DNA of 64,000 bases from the NCBI RefSeq assembly GCF_001676025.1, contig NZ_LZFW01000004.1, forward strand, positions 1-64,000, given 5' to 3'. Source of the stretch: Vibrio sp. UCD-FRSSP16_30. GTDB lineage: Bacteria; Pseudomonadota; Gammaproteobacteria; Enterobacterales; Vibrionaceae. Each line of letters starts with the position of its first letter. The first letter of the stretch is position 1. Position numbers and translations under genes: made by a program. Of the stretch, positions 40,849-50,549 are shown in pieces. A model generated the notes under the pieces. The model made no database searches. It worked only from the letters and a program-made list of their open reading frames with translations, and was not told the DNA's origin.

Positions 40849-40930
40849 GACCTAGGTTTCTAGGTGCTGGGGTTCTGGGGCTGGATTTCTAGGACCTAGG
40901 ACCCAGAAATCCAGGCCCTAGAAAATTTAG
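40849..40930. repeat. Heptamer-based palindromic repeat between pgpA and dxs
   Basis: The stretch is built of degenerate 7-bp units of the CTAGGNN type. CTGGATTTCT (40881-40890) pairs perfectly with AGAAATCCAG (40905-40914) around AGGACCTAGGACCC, and the dyad extends outward (TTCTGGGG with CCCTAGAA) with small mismatches. It lies between converging genes and may end both transcripts. The same sequence theme occurs at 9412-9432. Confidence 0.75.
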
Positions 40931-40938
40931 GTTCGGCT

Positions 40939-42807
40939 CTACAAACTCACATACTCTTCAATTTGACGCTGAATACCTTGCGCGTCTAATCCAAGCTCTG
41001 CATGCATTTCATCTTGCGTACCTTGCGCGACAAAGTAATCAGGAAGGCCAAGATTCAATACTGGCTTAGCAATTTTCTGTGACATTAGATATTCAGTCAC
41101 GCCACTACCTGCGCCACCGGCAACCACATTCTCTTCAATGGTTACAAGTACATCATTGTCAGCAGCTAATTGCTTGATCAACGCTTGATCAAGAGGCTTA
41201 ACAAAACGCATATCAGCAACAGTGGCATCTAATTGCTCTGCCGCTTGCAGGGCATTTGCTAAGAAAGTACCAAAGCTTAAGATAGCGACCTTGCCTTTAC
41301 CTTGTCGAACAATGCGCCCTTTGCCTATTTCTAGCTCGGTAAAGGTTGATTCGATATTAATGCCAGTGCCTTTACCTCTTGGGTAACGAACGGCAGCAGG
41401 GCCTTGATGCTGATGGCCAGTGTAGAGCATTTGGCGACATTCATTTTCGTCACTTGGTGCCATGATGGTCATATTCGGAATACAACGCATAAAGCTAAGA
41501 TCAAAAGCGCCTTGGTGAGTTTGTCCGTCTGCACCGACAAGCCCGGCTCTATCAATGGCAAATAACACTGGCAAATTCATAATCGCAACATCATGGATCA
41601 ACTGATCGTAGCCACGCTGTAGGAATGTTGAATAAATGGCCACAATCGGTTTATTGCCTGAAATGGCTAAACCGGTTGCTAAAGTCACCGCGTGTTGCTC
41701 GGCAATAGCCACATCAAAATATTGCTTAGGAAATTCTTTTGAAAAACGCACCATGCCTGAGCCTTCACGCATAGCAGGTGTGACCGCCATTAGCTTAGGA
41801 TCAATTGTGGCCATATCGCATAAGAACTCACCAAACACTTTTGAGTAGGTTGGTTTGCTGCTTGTGCTCTTAGGTAAAGAGGATTCAGCAGGGTCAAATT
41901 TAGGTACGCCATGATAGCCAATAGGATCTTTTTCTGCTGGCTCATAACCTTTGCCTTTTTTGGTCATAATATGCAGAAATTGTGGGCCTTTCAGGTGGCG
42001 CATGTTTTTAAGTGTTTTGACCAACTCAAGCACATCATGCCCATCAACAGGACCGATATAGTTAAAACCCAGCTCTTCAAACATGGTGCCAGGAACGACC
42101 ATACCTTTAAGATGTTCTTCAGTGCGACGCACTAACTCTTTAATGGGTGGAACGCCAGAGAGCACTTTTTTGCCCCCTTCGCGAATCGAAGTGTATAGGC
42201 TTCCAGAAAGAACTTGCGCTAAATGGTTATTAAGAGCGCCGACATTTTCTGAAATCGACATTTCGTTGTCGTTAAGTACCACTAGCATATTAGGGTGAAT
42301 GTCACCTGCGTGGTTCATCGCTTCAAAAGCCATACCTGCGGTGATTGCACCATCGCCGATGACACTGACTACTTTACGATCTTTACCTTCTTTCTCCGCG
42401 CCTATAGCAATACCGAGAGCGGCACTGATAGAGGTGGATGAGTGGCCAACAGAGAGCACGTCATATTCACTCTCGCCTCGCCATGGAAAAGGGTGCAAGC
42501 CGTCTTTTTGACGAATGGTCGACATTTGTTCGCGGCGACCTGTTAAAATTTTATGTGGGTAGGCTTGATGCCCTACATCCCATAATAATTGGTCAAACGG
42601 TGTTTTATAAACGTAATGCAGCGCGACAGTCAGTTCGACAGTACCTAAACCTGAAGCAAGGTGACCACTGGATTGGCTGACACTATTTAATAGGTAAGTT
42701 CGCAGTTCATCACAAAGTGTTGGGAGCGTTTCTTTAGGAAGAGAACGCAGCTCATCAGGCGTGTTGGCTAATGCCAATGTTGGGTATTTTGAGATATCAA
42801 GTGTCAT
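40939..42807 (-). CDS. dxs: 1-deoxy-D-xylulose-5-phosphate synthase
   Basis: Dxs condenses pyruvate and glyceraldehyde 3-phosphate, the entry of the MEP isoprenoid pathway, and its product also feeds thiamine and pyridoxal synthesis. The 622-residue product has the thiamine diphosphate motif [18 protein letters not shown], the segment [16 protein letters not shown] and the transketolase C-terminal halves ([16 protein letters not shown]). It ends the xseB-ispA-dxs operon. Confidence 0.98.
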   Translation of the reverse strand: MTLDISKYPTLALANTPDELRSLPKETLPTLCDELRTYLLNSVSQSSGHLASGLGTVELTVALHYVYKTPFDQLLWDVGHQAYPHKILTGRREQMSTIRQKDGLHPFPWRGESEYDVLSVGHSSTSISAALGIAIGAEKEGKDRKVVSVIGDGAITAGMAFEAMNHAGDIHPNMLVVLNDNEMSISENVGALNNHLAQVLSGSLYTSIREGGKKVLSGVPPIKELVRRTEEHLKGMVVPGTMFEELGFNYIGPVDGHDVLELVKTLKNMRHLKGPQFLHIMTKKGKGYEPAEKDPIGYHGVPKFDPAESSLPKSTSSKPTYSKVFGEFLCDMATIDPKLMAVTPAMREGSGMVRFSKEFPKQYFDVAIAEQHAVTLATGLAISGNKPIVAIYSTFLQRGYDQLIHDVAIMNLPVLFAIDRAGLVGADGQTHQGAFDLSFMRCIPNMTIMAPSDENECRQMLYTGHQHQGPAAVRYPRGKGTGINIESTFTELEIGKGRIVRQGKGKVAILSFGTFLANALQAAEQLDATVADMRFVKPLDQALIKQLAADNDVLVTIEENVVAGGAGSGVTEYLMSQKIAKPVLNLGLPDYFVAQGTQDEMHAELGLDAQGIQRQIEEYVSL

Positions 42808-42834
42808 AAGTCTTCGCGCTGATAAGTGAATAAA

Positions 42835-43728
42835 TTAGTTTTTTCGTTCGACTACGTAGCGAGCAAATTGCTCAAGTAGTTCTGTATTATAAGGAATAGC
42901 CTCTAGCTCTTGCAGGGCTTGTTCCAGCAGTTGTGCTGCTTTTTCTTGTGCACCTTCCAATCCTAGAAGCGATGGATAGGTGGATTTGTTCAAAGCAATA
43001 TCAGAGCCTTGGGGTTTGCCGAGAGTTTCCGTATCGCTGGTAATGTCTAATATGTCGTCTTGAACCTGGAACGCTAGTCCAATTTTTTGAGCAAAGCTGT
43101 CAAGCTTAGGTAATTGTTCAATACCTGCTTCGCCGGCCGCTAATGCGCCGAGCTGAACGGCTGATTTTATCAAAGCCCCTGTTTTATTGCGATGTATTAA
43201 CTTTAATTCATCCAATGCAACTAAGCGATTTTCCGCTTCTAAATCCAGAGACTGCCCTAAGCACATACCAGAAGCGCCTGATGCACTGGCTAAACTCTGC
43301 ACCATTTTAATGCGGTAGCTTTCAGCTTGAGGTGCTAGTTGACCTTCGGCCAAGATGCTAAACGCTAATGTTTGCAATGCATCGCCGGCAAGAATCGCGG
43401 TTGCCTCATCAAATTGTATATGACAAGTGGGTTGGCCGCGTCGCAACTCGTCATCATCCATGGCGGGTAAATCATCATGGATTAACGAATAGGCATGAAT
43501 ACACTCAATGGCCGATGCAGGTGTATCTAATGCTTTACTATCAAGGCCAAAAATAGAACCTGTGGCATAAACCAGAAACGGCCTAGCTCGCTTACCACCT
43601 AATAGTAGTCCATAGCGCATTGCCTGAATCAGGTTATTGTCTTGATAATGTAAAGAGTCTAACCAAGTTTCTAATTGTTGGTTATTTCGCTTTTGATAGC
43701 TTTCAAGTTGTTGCTTAAAATGGGTCAT
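42835..43728 (-). CDS. ispA: Farnesyl diphosphate synthase
   Basis: IspA makes geranyl and farnesyl diphosphate from C5 units. The 297-residue product has both aspartate-rich motifs, DDLPAMDDDELRRG (first) and QVQDDILDITSDTE (second), and GGKRARPFLVYATG. The ATG at 43728 (MTHFKQQLES) lies 14 bases inside the xseB end, so the genes are translationally coupled. dxs follows after 27 bases. Confidence 0.96.
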   Translation of the reverse strand: MTHFKQQLESYQKRNNQQLETWLDSLHYQDNNLIQAMRYGLLLGGKRARPFLVYATGSIFGLDSKALDTPASAIECIHAYSLIHDDLPAMDDDELRRGQPTCHIQFDEATAILAGDALQTLAFSILAEGQLAPQAESYRIKMVQSLASASGASGMCLGQSLDLEAENRLVALDELKLIHRNKTGALIKSAVQLGALAAGEAGIEQLPKLDSFAQKIGLAFQVQDDILDITSDTETLGKPQGSDIALNKSTYPSLLGLEGAQEKAAQLLEQALQELEAIPYNTELLEQFARYVVERKN

Positions 43729-43969
43729 CGCCAGATTCAAATTTGAAATCTTGAGGGGTCGCTTCAACTTGATTTTCCATCAAGATTGAAACACGTTGTT
43801 CAGCTTGGTCTAACTTTGTTTGACCTGCACGAGCAAGTGCAATGCCGCGTTCGAAATTTTTCAGTGCAGAATCAAGTTCAAGATCGCCTTGTTCAAGCTG
43901 ATTAACTATTGTATCGAGTTCTGCAAGAGACTCTTCAAAACTCATATTCTCTGGTTTTTTGGTCGCCAT
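43715..43969 (-). CDS. xseB: Exodeoxyribonuclease VII small subunit
   Basis: XseB partners XseA in a nuclease that degrades single-stranded DNA. The 84-residue product has the family core MSFEESLAELDTIVNQLEQG and LELDSALKNFERGIALA. The start at 43969 (MATKKPENM) is preferred; an ATG two codons upstream is also possible. It opens the xseB-ispA-dxs operon, a common order in gammaproteobacteria. Confidence 0.95.
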   Translation of the reverse strand: MATKKPENMSFEESLAELDTIVNQLEQGDLELDSALKNFERGIALARAGQTKLDQAEQRVSILMENQVEATPQDFKFESGDDPF

Positions 43970-44229
43970 ATTCATTCTTTTCTACGCTATGATCCGAGAA
44001 AGGTAACTCAGGCAAGAGTGATGGTCAATTTTCGCAGTCAAAAATCCTGCTTTATCGCTAACTTTAGTGCTTTTTTTGCTAGATAAATGAACTGCCTACC
44101 ATATTGTTTTATTTTTACTCTGCTTGAAATAGGTATATAATTCGTCGCCCTCAATTGTCCTTGCTATCTCAGTGGCAGAATAATTTAGGCTAGACTGAAG
44201 CCATTGACGAATCAGAAGTGAAATTATCT

Positions 44230-45678
44230 ATGAAGTTTATCGTAAAACCACATCCGGAAATTTTTGTAAAAAGCGATTCTGTAAAAAAACGCTTTATACG
44301 CATTTTGGAGTGCAATTTAAGGATCATCATCCAACGTCGCACTGAATCTGTGGCGGTATTCAATCGTAGAGATCATATTGAGGTTTCTTCTGATAGTTAT
44401 GATAACTATCAAGAAGTTCTGGAAATTTTGACTCAAACGCCGGGTATTCACCACTCTTTAGAAGTCAAACAAACTGGCTTTACTGATCTGCATGATATTT
44501 ACGAGCAAGTCCTTGAATTAAGCGGCAGTCGCATTGAAGGTAAAACCTTCTCAGTACGCGCTAAGCGTCGCGGTAAGCATGAGTTTACTTCAATTGAACT
44601 TGAACGTTATGTTGGCGGTGGTTTAAACCAAGCGGTTGAGAGTGCCAAAGTTAAGCTGACTCGTCCTGAAGTGACGGTTAATGTTGAAGTTGCCAATGAC
44701 AAACTTAACCAAGTGTTAGCGCGTCATAAAGGTTTAGGCGGATTCCCTCTTGGTACACAAGAAGATGTGCTTAGCCTTATTTCTGGTGGTTTTGATTCTG
44801 GTGTATCTAGTTATCTACACATTAAACGTGGCTCTAAAACGCATTTCTGCTTTTTCAATTTAGGTGGTCCTGCTCACGAGATTGGCGTTAAGCAAGTTGC
44901 TCACTACCTGTGGAACAAATACGGTTCATCGGCAAAAGTTAAATTTATTGCGGTAGATTTTGAGCCAGTCGTGGCTGAGATTCTAGAAAACGTTGAAGAC
45001 GGTCAAATGGGCGTAGTGCTTAAACGTATGTTTATGCGCGCAGGTGGCATGATTGCCGATCGCTTTAAAATTGAAGCCTTGGTTACCGGTGAAGCTCTGG
45101 GTCAGGTTTCAAGTCAGACATTGACTAACCTACGTCATATTGATGGCGTAACAGACTCTTTAATTTTGCGCCCGCTGATTAACTGGGATAAAGAAGACAT
45201 CATCGATCTTTCCCGCATCATTGGTACGGAAGACTTTGCTAAAGTGATGCCAGAGTATTGTGGCGTTATTTCTCGCAAGCCAACAGTTAAAGCGGTTAAA
45301 GCGAAACTTGAAGCTCAAGAAGCTCGATTTGATTTCTCTGTTTTGGATAGAGTTGTTAATGAATCTCGTGTTATGGATATCCGTGATATTGAGAAAGAAA
45401 GCTTAGAGCAAGCTCCGGAAATTGAACAAGTAACCGCAATAGAAGAAAACGCGGTTGTTTTGGATATCCGTAGCCCAGATGAAGAAGATGCCAATCCTTT
45501 AGAGATTGAAAATACACAAGTTGTACATCTTCCATTCTTTAAATTAGCAACTAAGTTTGGCGACTTAGACCAGTCTAAAACTTACTTGTTGTACTGCGAT
45601 CGCGGCGTGATGAGTCGTTTACAAGCGCTGTACTTACAAGAGCAAGGCTTTAGCAACGTTAAGGTTTATCGCCCTTAA
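44230..45678 (+). CDS. thiI: tRNA 4-thiouridine synthase ThiI
   Basis: ThiI makes 4-thiouridine at position 8 of tRNA and also carries sulfur into the thiazole of thiamine. The 482-residue product has a ferredoxin-like/THUMP N-terminal part, the PP-loop [12 protein letters not shown] about residue 190, and a C-terminal rhodanese domain with catalytic Cys in [12 protein letters not shown]. The ATG at 44230 gives the same length as the E. coli protein; a GTG four codons upstream is in frame. Confidence 0.97.
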   Translation: MKFIVKPHPEIFVKSDSVKKRFIRILECNLRIIIQRRTESVAVFNRRDHIEVSSDSYDNYQEVLEILTQTPGIHHSLEVKQTGFTDLHDIYEQVLELSGSRIEGKTFSVRAKRRGKHEFTSIELERYVGGGLNQAVESAKVKLTRPEVTVNVEVANDKLNQVLARHKGLGGFPLGTQEDVLSLISGGFDSGVSSYLHIKRGSKTHFCFFNLGGPAHEIGVKQVAHYLWNKYGSSAKVKFIAVDFEPVVAEILENVEDGQMGVVLKRMFMRAGGMIADRFKIEALVTGEALGQVSSQTLTNLRHIDGVTDSLILRPLINWDKEDIIDLSRIIGTEDFAKVMPEYCGVISRKPTVKAVKAKLEAQEARFDFSVLDRVVNESRVMDIRDIEKESLEQAPEIEQVTAIEENAVVLDIRSPDEEDANPLEIENTQVVHLPFFKLATKFGDLDQSKTYLLYCDRGVMSRLQALYLQEQGFSNVKVYRP

Positions 45679-45700
45679 TTTGCCCATATATAAATTTATA

Positions 45701-45740
45701 GGTCGGTGTCAGCCAGTTTGACTCCGGCCTTTATTTTTAT
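45701..45740 (+). terminator. Terminator after thiI
   Basis: An imperfect stem (AGGTCGG with CCGGCCT, extended by GTCA/TGAC) is followed by TTTATTTTTATTT. Confidence 0.7.
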
Positions 45741-45746
45741 TTAGGC

Positions 45747-45962
45747 AAAAAAAAACACCGCTCAAAAGAGCGGTGTAAATGACAGACAAGTCCGTTAAAT
45801 TAGAAGTGTGCTTGGAGTATGATCCAAGCACTGGTAGAAACTACCGAGCTCAACAAGAGCCCACAAACACAACATCGCAGATAGGGGTCAATGCCAAAGG
45901 CATGCCGTTTAGACCCGTTTCGCGTTGGGTGCAATATAGATTTTCTCTGGCTGTTCAACAAC
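45747..45962 (-). ncRNA. gcvB: Small RNA GcvB
   Basis: On the minus strand, divergent from gcvA, lies a gene of about 216 nt. It contains the GU-rich seed GCGATGTTGTGTTTGTGG typical of GcvB region R1, a later CTTGTCTGTCATTTACACCG segment like the E. coli RNA, and an ACACCGCTC/GAGCGGTGT terminator with nine T residues. The TATAAA -10 box is at 45974-45969. GcvB is an Hfq-dependent repressor of amino acid and peptide uptake genes, activated by GcvA. The 5' end is estimated from the -10 box. Confidence 0.88.
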
Positions 45963-46013
45963 GGACAATTTATAATGTTTCACATAAGAAAAACTAATGA
46001 CAGATAAGAGTGT

Positions 46014-46925
46014 ATGGCAAGACGACTACCCCCACTGAAATCTTTGAAGGTTTTTGAAGCCGCCGCCCGCCATTTAAGCTTCACTCGCGCGGCTGAAGAG
46101 CTATTTGTTACGCAGGCAGCCGTGAGTCATCAAGTTAAAGCGCTTGAGGAGTACTTAGGTTTAAAGCTGTTTAGACGACGTAATCGCTCTTTATTGCTGA
46201 CAGAAGAAGGCCAGAGTTACTTTTTAGATATTAAAGATATTTTTACTGCATTGTCTGAAGCAACCGATAAGGTACTTGAGCGCAGTGAAAAAGGTTCGCT
46301 GACAATCAGCTTACAACCGAGTTTTGCGATTCAATGGCTAGTACCACGGTTGGCGGATTTTAACGCTCAAGAGCCTGATATTGATGTTCGAATCAAAGCT
46401 GTGGATATGGATGATGGTTCGCTGACCGATGATGTTGATGTCGCGATTTATTATGGTCGAGGTAATTGGCCGGGACTGCGAGCAGATAAACTGTACCAAG
46501 AGTACTTAATTCCAGTTTGTGCACCGCGCTTGCTAGACAGTCATAAACCACTAAGCTCACTGGAAGACTTAACCGAACACACTCTATTGCATGATACGTC
46601 ACGTAAAGATTGGAAGCAGTTTGTTAGGCAGCATCGTTTAAACGATATCAATGTGAATTACGGTCCTATCTTTAGCCATTCGACAATGGTATTGCAGGCA
46701 GCAGCTCACGGGCAAGGTATTGCGCTGGGGAATAATGTATTAGCCCAGCCAGAGATTGAAGCAGGGCGTTTGATCAGTCCATTTGATGAAGTACTGATAA
46801 GTAAAAATGCTTTTTATGTGGTTTGTCATGAGAAACAAGCCGATGTTGGACGTATTGCAACATTTAGAGATTGGATGCTCAGTATAGCGGCGAGCGAAGG
46901 TGTTCCTTCCATTAGCCAAGATTAA
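46014..46925 (+). CDS. gcvA: Transcriptional regulator GcvA
   Basis: GcvA is the LysR-type regulator of the glycine cleavage genes and of gcvB. The 303-residue product starts MARRLPPLKSLKVFEAAARH, with the helix-turn-helix LSFTRAAEELFVTQAAVSHQ, which matches the GcvA subgroup, and ends with a LysR effector domain. It is divergent from gcvB with about 50 bases between the two starts, so one operator region can serve both, as in E. coli. rlmM follows. Confidence 0.95.
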   Translation: MARRLPPLKSLKVFEAAARHLSFTRAAEELFVTQAAVSHQVKALEEYLGLKLFRRRNRSLLLTEEGQSYFLDIKDIFTALSEATDKVLERSEKGSLTISLQPSFAIQWLVPRLADFNAQEPDIDVRIKAVDMDDGSLTDDVDVAIYYGRGNWPGLRADKLYQEYLIPVCAPRLLDSHKPLSSLEDLTEHTLLHDTSRKDWKQFVRQHRLNDINVNYGPIFSHSTMVLQAAAHGQGIALGNNVLAQPEIEAGRLISPFDEVLISKNAFYVVCHEKQADVGRIATFRDWMLSIAASEGVPSISQD

Positions 46926-46986
46926 TCAATTTTGACGCATCAGCGTCGCGCGTTGAAATATTCAGCGCACTGAAACGAGGTTTAAC

Positions 46987-48075
46987 TTGAAACAGGTTAT
47001 TTTGTATTGCCGTGCAGGCTTTGAAAAAGATTGTGCGGGTGAGATTCAAGACAAGGCAAACAACATTGAAGTGTTTGGCTTTCCACGCGTAAAGCGTAAC
47101 AGCGGTTATGTTTTATTTGAGTGCTACACCGAGGGTGACGCTGACCGTTTGGTTCGTGAGATTGACTTCAAAACGTTGATTTTTGCTCGTCAAATGTTTG
47201 CGGTTGCTGCTGATTTTGAAGATCTTCCGGTCGAGGATCGTATCTCACCTATTCTAGAGGCATTGACTGAGAAAAAGTCGATTCCAACTTGTGGTGATTT
47301 ACGCGTTGAAACGCCAGATACCAATGAAGCGAAAGAGCTTCTCAAGTTTTGTCGTAAGTTTACTGTACCATTGCGTCAAGCAATGCGCGGCAAGGGCTTA
47401 CTGTACAAGAAAGATAACTTTAAAAAGCCTGTAATGCATTTGTGCTTTGTTGAACCGGGTAAATGTTATGTTGGGTACTCTTACCCAAGCAATAACTCTC
47501 AGTTCTTTATGGGCATTCCTCGTCTTAAATTCCCAGCGGATGCACCAAGTCGTTCAACGCTTAAATTGGAAGAAGCATTTCATGTGTTTATTCCTAAAAA
47601 TGAGTGGGAAGAAAGACTGGCTTCTGGCATGTGGGCTGTGGATCTAGGAGCATGTCCAGGTGGTTGGACTTATCAATTAGTGAAACGCTCTATGTTTGTA
47701 CACGCAATTGATAACGGCATGATGGCGCAAAGCTTAATGGATACCGGTCAAGTGAAGCATCAGCAAGTGGATGGTTTTAAATTTGAACCACCTCGTAAAA
47801 ATGTCACTTGGCTGGTGTGCGACATGATTGAAAAACCATCTCGCGTTGCACAGTTAATGGGGGAGTGGTTGATTCAAGGTTGGTGTAAAGAAGCCATCTT
47901 CAACTTAAAACTGCCAATGAAAGGCCGTTATGATGAAGTGTTAGGTGACATTGATAACCTTAAAGTTTTCTTAAAAGAAAATGGTATCAAGTTCACTTTG
48001 CAAGCTAAACACCTTTATCATGACCGTGAAGAAATTACGGTTCATATTCAAGCTCATACTAATTTGGGCTGGTAA
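46987..48075 (+). CDS. rlmM: 23S rRNA C2498 2'-O-methyltransferase
   Basis: RlmM methylates the ribose of C2498 in 23S rRNA. The 362-residue product has an N-terminal THUMP domain and a Rossmann-type methyltransferase domain with [14 protein letters not shown] (SAM site, about residue 220) and the K-D-K-E residues ([20 protein letters not shown]). Translation starts at TTG, with GAGG seven bases upstream and no better start. It follows gcvA, as in E. coli. Confidence 0.95.
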   Translation: MKQVILYCRAGFEKDCAGEIQDKANNIEVFGFPRVKRNSGYVLFECYTEGDADRLVREIDFKTLIFARQMFAVAADFEDLPVEDRISPILEALTEKKSIPTCGDLRVETPDTNEAKELLKFCRKFTVPLRQAMRGKGLLYKKDNFKKPVMHLCFVEPGKCYVGYSYPSNNSQFFMGIPRLKFPADAPSRSTLKLEEAFHVFIPKNEWEERLASGMWAVDLGACPGGWTYQLVKRSMFVHAIDNGMMAQSLMDTGQVKHQQVDGFKFEPPRKNVTWLVCDMIEKPSRVAQLMGEWLIQGWCKEAIFNLKLPMKGRYDEVLGDIDNLKVFLKENGIKFTLQAKHLYHDREEITVHIQAHTNLGW

Positions 48076-48092
48076 AAAATAACGTTAAGCTG

Positions 48093-48117
48093 TCATCCTG
48101 ATTACTGATCAGGATGA
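48093..48117. terminator. Convergent hairpin of rlmM and xni
   Basis: TCATCCTGAT (48093-48102) pairs with ATCAGGATGA (48108-48117). The xni stop codon lies inside the stem. Confidence 0.65.
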
Positions 48118-48885
48118 TGGTTTTGTCCAACGCAAATCTTGTAAGTTAAACCCAAGCTCCAGATCGATTTTTAAAGCGGCAAGCTCGCGACACATTAGAG
48201 CGTGATCCTCATTCCCAGCTATCTTTTTCTTATACTTTTCTGGCAGTTGTTGATTGGCAAAGGCTTGTTCTAGAGTGTCATTACTCTCTAAGATTTCTCT
48301 GGCCGCTTTAGGTCCTATTCCCGGAACACCGCTGAGCCCTGTACCACTAATTCCAGTCAATCCCCAATAGTCACTTAGCTGTGATACCTTGACCGCAAAC
48401 TCTTTTTCAACAAATGCCTGATCTAACCAACGGTGTTGAAAGTAGTCTCTAATACGCAGTGATGGTGAGAGCAACTGGCAGTAGCCTTTATCGGTTGAAA
48501 TGATCGTCACTTGGTGTTGCTGACGAGCAAGCTTAACCGCAAGAGTAGCCACAAGATCATCTGCTTCATCCCCATCAGAGAGTAGCGAGTCGATGCCAAG
48601 ATCCCACCATGCTTGCTGGATTTTATCGAGACCTTGAGCTAAAGGCTCTGGCATGGGTTTGCGGTTTTGTTTGTACTGCTCAAAACGCTGTTCACGCCAG
48701 CCTCGAACTTGCTGGTGGTGATCAAATACCGCGATGATATGAGTTGGCTCAGTTTCGTTAAGAATACGTTTTAGAGTTCGAGAAGTGGTGTCTATGGTTC
48801 TCTGAATATCTGTTTCATCAGGTTGCGCTGAGTGCACTCTGCGAATCAGGTTTAGAGCATCAATGATAACCAAGTGTATAGACAT
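48109..48885 (-). CDS. xni: Flap endonuclease Xni (ExoIX)
   Basis: Xni resembles the 5' nuclease domain of DNA polymerase I and acts on flap structures. The 258-residue product has acidic metal-binding segments (VIIDALNLIRR, GDEADDLVATLA, ISTDKGYCQL) and the helix-hairpin-helix ISGTGLSGVPGIGPKAA. The ATG at 48885 (MSIHLVIIDALN) is used because an upstream start at 48918 would fall inside the terminator of ppnN. Confidence 0.93.
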   Translation of the reverse strand: MSIHLVIIDALNLIRRVHSAQPDETDIQRTIDTTSRTLKRILNETEPTHIIAVFDHHQQVRGWREQRFEQYKQNRKPMPEPLAQGLDKIQQAWWDLGIDSLLSDGDEADDLVATLAVKLARQQHQVTIISTDKGYCQLLSPSLRIRDYFQHRWLDQAFVEKEFAVKVSQLSDYWGLTGISGTGLSGVPGIGPKAAREILESNDTLEQAFANQQLPEKYKKKIAGNEDHALMCRELAALKIDLELGFNLQDLRWTKPSS

Positions 48886-48894
48886 AAAATTAAC

Positions 48895-48918
48895 AAAAAA
48901 ATGGGGCCGTAGCCCCAT
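48895..48918 (-). terminator. Terminator after ppnN
   Basis: On the minus strand ATGGGGC pairs with GCCCCAT around TACG (48918-48901), followed by T residues. Confidence 0.88.
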
Positions 48919-48958
48919 TGTATCGAAAAGTTCTTTAACTGTTTAATTTTATGCTTAT

Positions 48959-50320
48959 TTAATCTGAGGTTTGTACTTTGTAGCAAGGAACATAGTCTGA
49001 ACCGGGAAGCTTCATTCGTTGTTGTTTAACAAAATCCCCTAACAGAGTGTCCATTTTTTTCATCAGCTCTTTATCACCATCAATGATAAAAGGCCCTTTT
49101 TTCTCTATTTCCCGTATGCCTTCCGCTTTTACATTTCCGGCAACAACACCGGAAAAGGCTTTACGTAAATTAGCCGCTAAAACCTCAGGTGGTTGATCTA
49201 AATGAAGGTCTAAATTGTGCATATTTTCATGAGTCGGATCAAAGGGCATTTGAAATTCAGGATCAATATGCAGCGACCAGTTATAGCTGTAGGCATCCTC
49301 ATTGTGTTTTCTATGCTCTTTTACCGCAGGCATTGCTTGCTTGATAATGCGCGCCGCTTTGGCAGGATCATCAATCACAATTTGGTAATACTTTTGAGCC
49401 TCTTTGCCTAATGTATCGTGAATAAATTGATCAATAGAACGAAAATAATCTTCGCTCTCTTTTGGTCCTGTTAGCACGATAGGTAAGGGCTGATTACAGT
49501 TTTTGGGGTGCATCATAATACCAAGCACATACAGCAGTTCTTCTGCTGTACCCGGACCGCCAGGGAAGATGACAATGCCATGAGCAATTCGCACAAAGGC
49601 TTCAAGACGTTTTTCGATATCAGGCATGATAATGAGCTGATTAACGATAGGGTTTGGCGGCTCAGCGGCAATGATTGATGGCTCAGTTAAGCCAATATAA
49701 CGACTTTGTTTGTGACGCTGTTTAGCGTGGCCTATAGCGGCACCTTTCATTGGGCCTTCCATTGCACCCGGACCACAGCCGGTGCAGATATCAAGCTCTC
49801 GCAACCCTAATTCATGACCGACTAAGCGCGTATATTGGTATTCATTTTCGCTAATGGAGTGTCCGCCCCAACAAATGGTTAAGTTGGGTTCTATGCCGGG
49901 AATTAAGACTTTGGCATTGCGTAAAATGCCAAATACGAGATTGGTTACGTGTACTGGATTATCTAAATTTAAGGTTTGATGTTGCGCCATGCTCATGTGA
50001 ACAAACACGATGTCTCGCAACACGGAAAATAGATGCTCTTGGATACCTTTAATGATAGTGCCGTCAACAAACGCTTCTTCTGGGGCGTTGTTCAGCTCAA
50101 GTTTAATACCTCGTTCTCGTTGTAAGACATTCACATCAAATGATAGGTACTGTTCGAGGAGCTTTTTACTGTCATCGGTATGACTGCCGGAATTGAGTAC
50201 GGCCAGTGTGCAGTTACGATAGAGGGCGTAGAGCTCACTAGAAGCAGTTTTTTTGAGGCGCTCAACTTCGAGTTGAGATAGAAGATCCATGCTTCCTACA
50301 GGATTGATCGTTGTTATCAT
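48959..50320 (-). CDS. ppnN: Nucleotide 5'-monophosphate nucleosidase PpnN
   Basis: PpnN (YgdH) splits purine and pyrimidine nucleoside monophosphates to base and ribose phosphate and is stimulated by (p)ppGpp in E. coli. The 453-residue product starts [19 protein letters not shown] like the E. coli protein, and has the LOG-type motif [16 protein letters not shown] and [16 protein letters not shown]. It lies upstream of xni with a terminator between, the same neighbours as in E. coli. Confidence 0.96.
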   Translation of the reverse strand: MITTINPVGSMDLLSQLEVERLKKTASSELYALYRNCTLAVLNSGSHTDDSKKLLEQYLSFDVNVLQRERGIKLELNNAPEEAFVDGTIIKGIQEHLFSVLRDIVFVHMSMAQHQTLNLDNPVHVTNLVFGILRNAKVLIPGIEPNLTICWGGHSISENEYQYTRLVGHELGLRELDICTGCGPGAMEGPMKGAAIGHAKQRHKQSRYIGLTEPSIIAAEPPNPIVNQLIIMPDIEKRLEAFVRIAHGIVIFPGGPGTAEELLYVLGIMMHPKNCNQPLPIVLTGPKESEDYFRSIDQFIHDTLGKEAQKYYQIVIDDPAKAARIIKQAMPAVKEHRKHNEDAYSYNWSLHIDPEFQMPFDPTHENMHNLDLHLDQPPEVLAANLRKAFSGVVAGNVKAEGIREIEKKGPFIIDGDKELMKKMDTLLGDFVKQQRMKLPGSDYVPCYKVQTSD

Positions 50321-50549
50321 ATCGGCTCCTTATTGATAGCAACTACCAGACTCATGAAGTGATATTAGTAGAGATGAAAATTGCTGAGTCAGGTAGATAG
50401 TGAACTTATAATTCAAGCTCACTTTATACGCAGTAAACTGACCATTAGAGGTAAATAGTCAGTTTCACTTCATTTTAATAGTAGAGCTATGAGTAGCAAT
50501 AGCAATGAGAATCTCTAATAAAATGAATAAATTAAAGGCGGTACGGTTG

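Noticed and set aside
45779..45997. 72-residue reading frame on the plus strand
   Set aside because: It lies opposite gcvB and starts in the terminator hairpin of that RNA. It has no ribosome binding site and no recognisable domain.
50321..50549. Hidden gene or RNA between ppnN and the TPR gene
   Set aside because: It is AT-rich sequence without an open frame, a terminator-like hairpin or a repeat that I can support.
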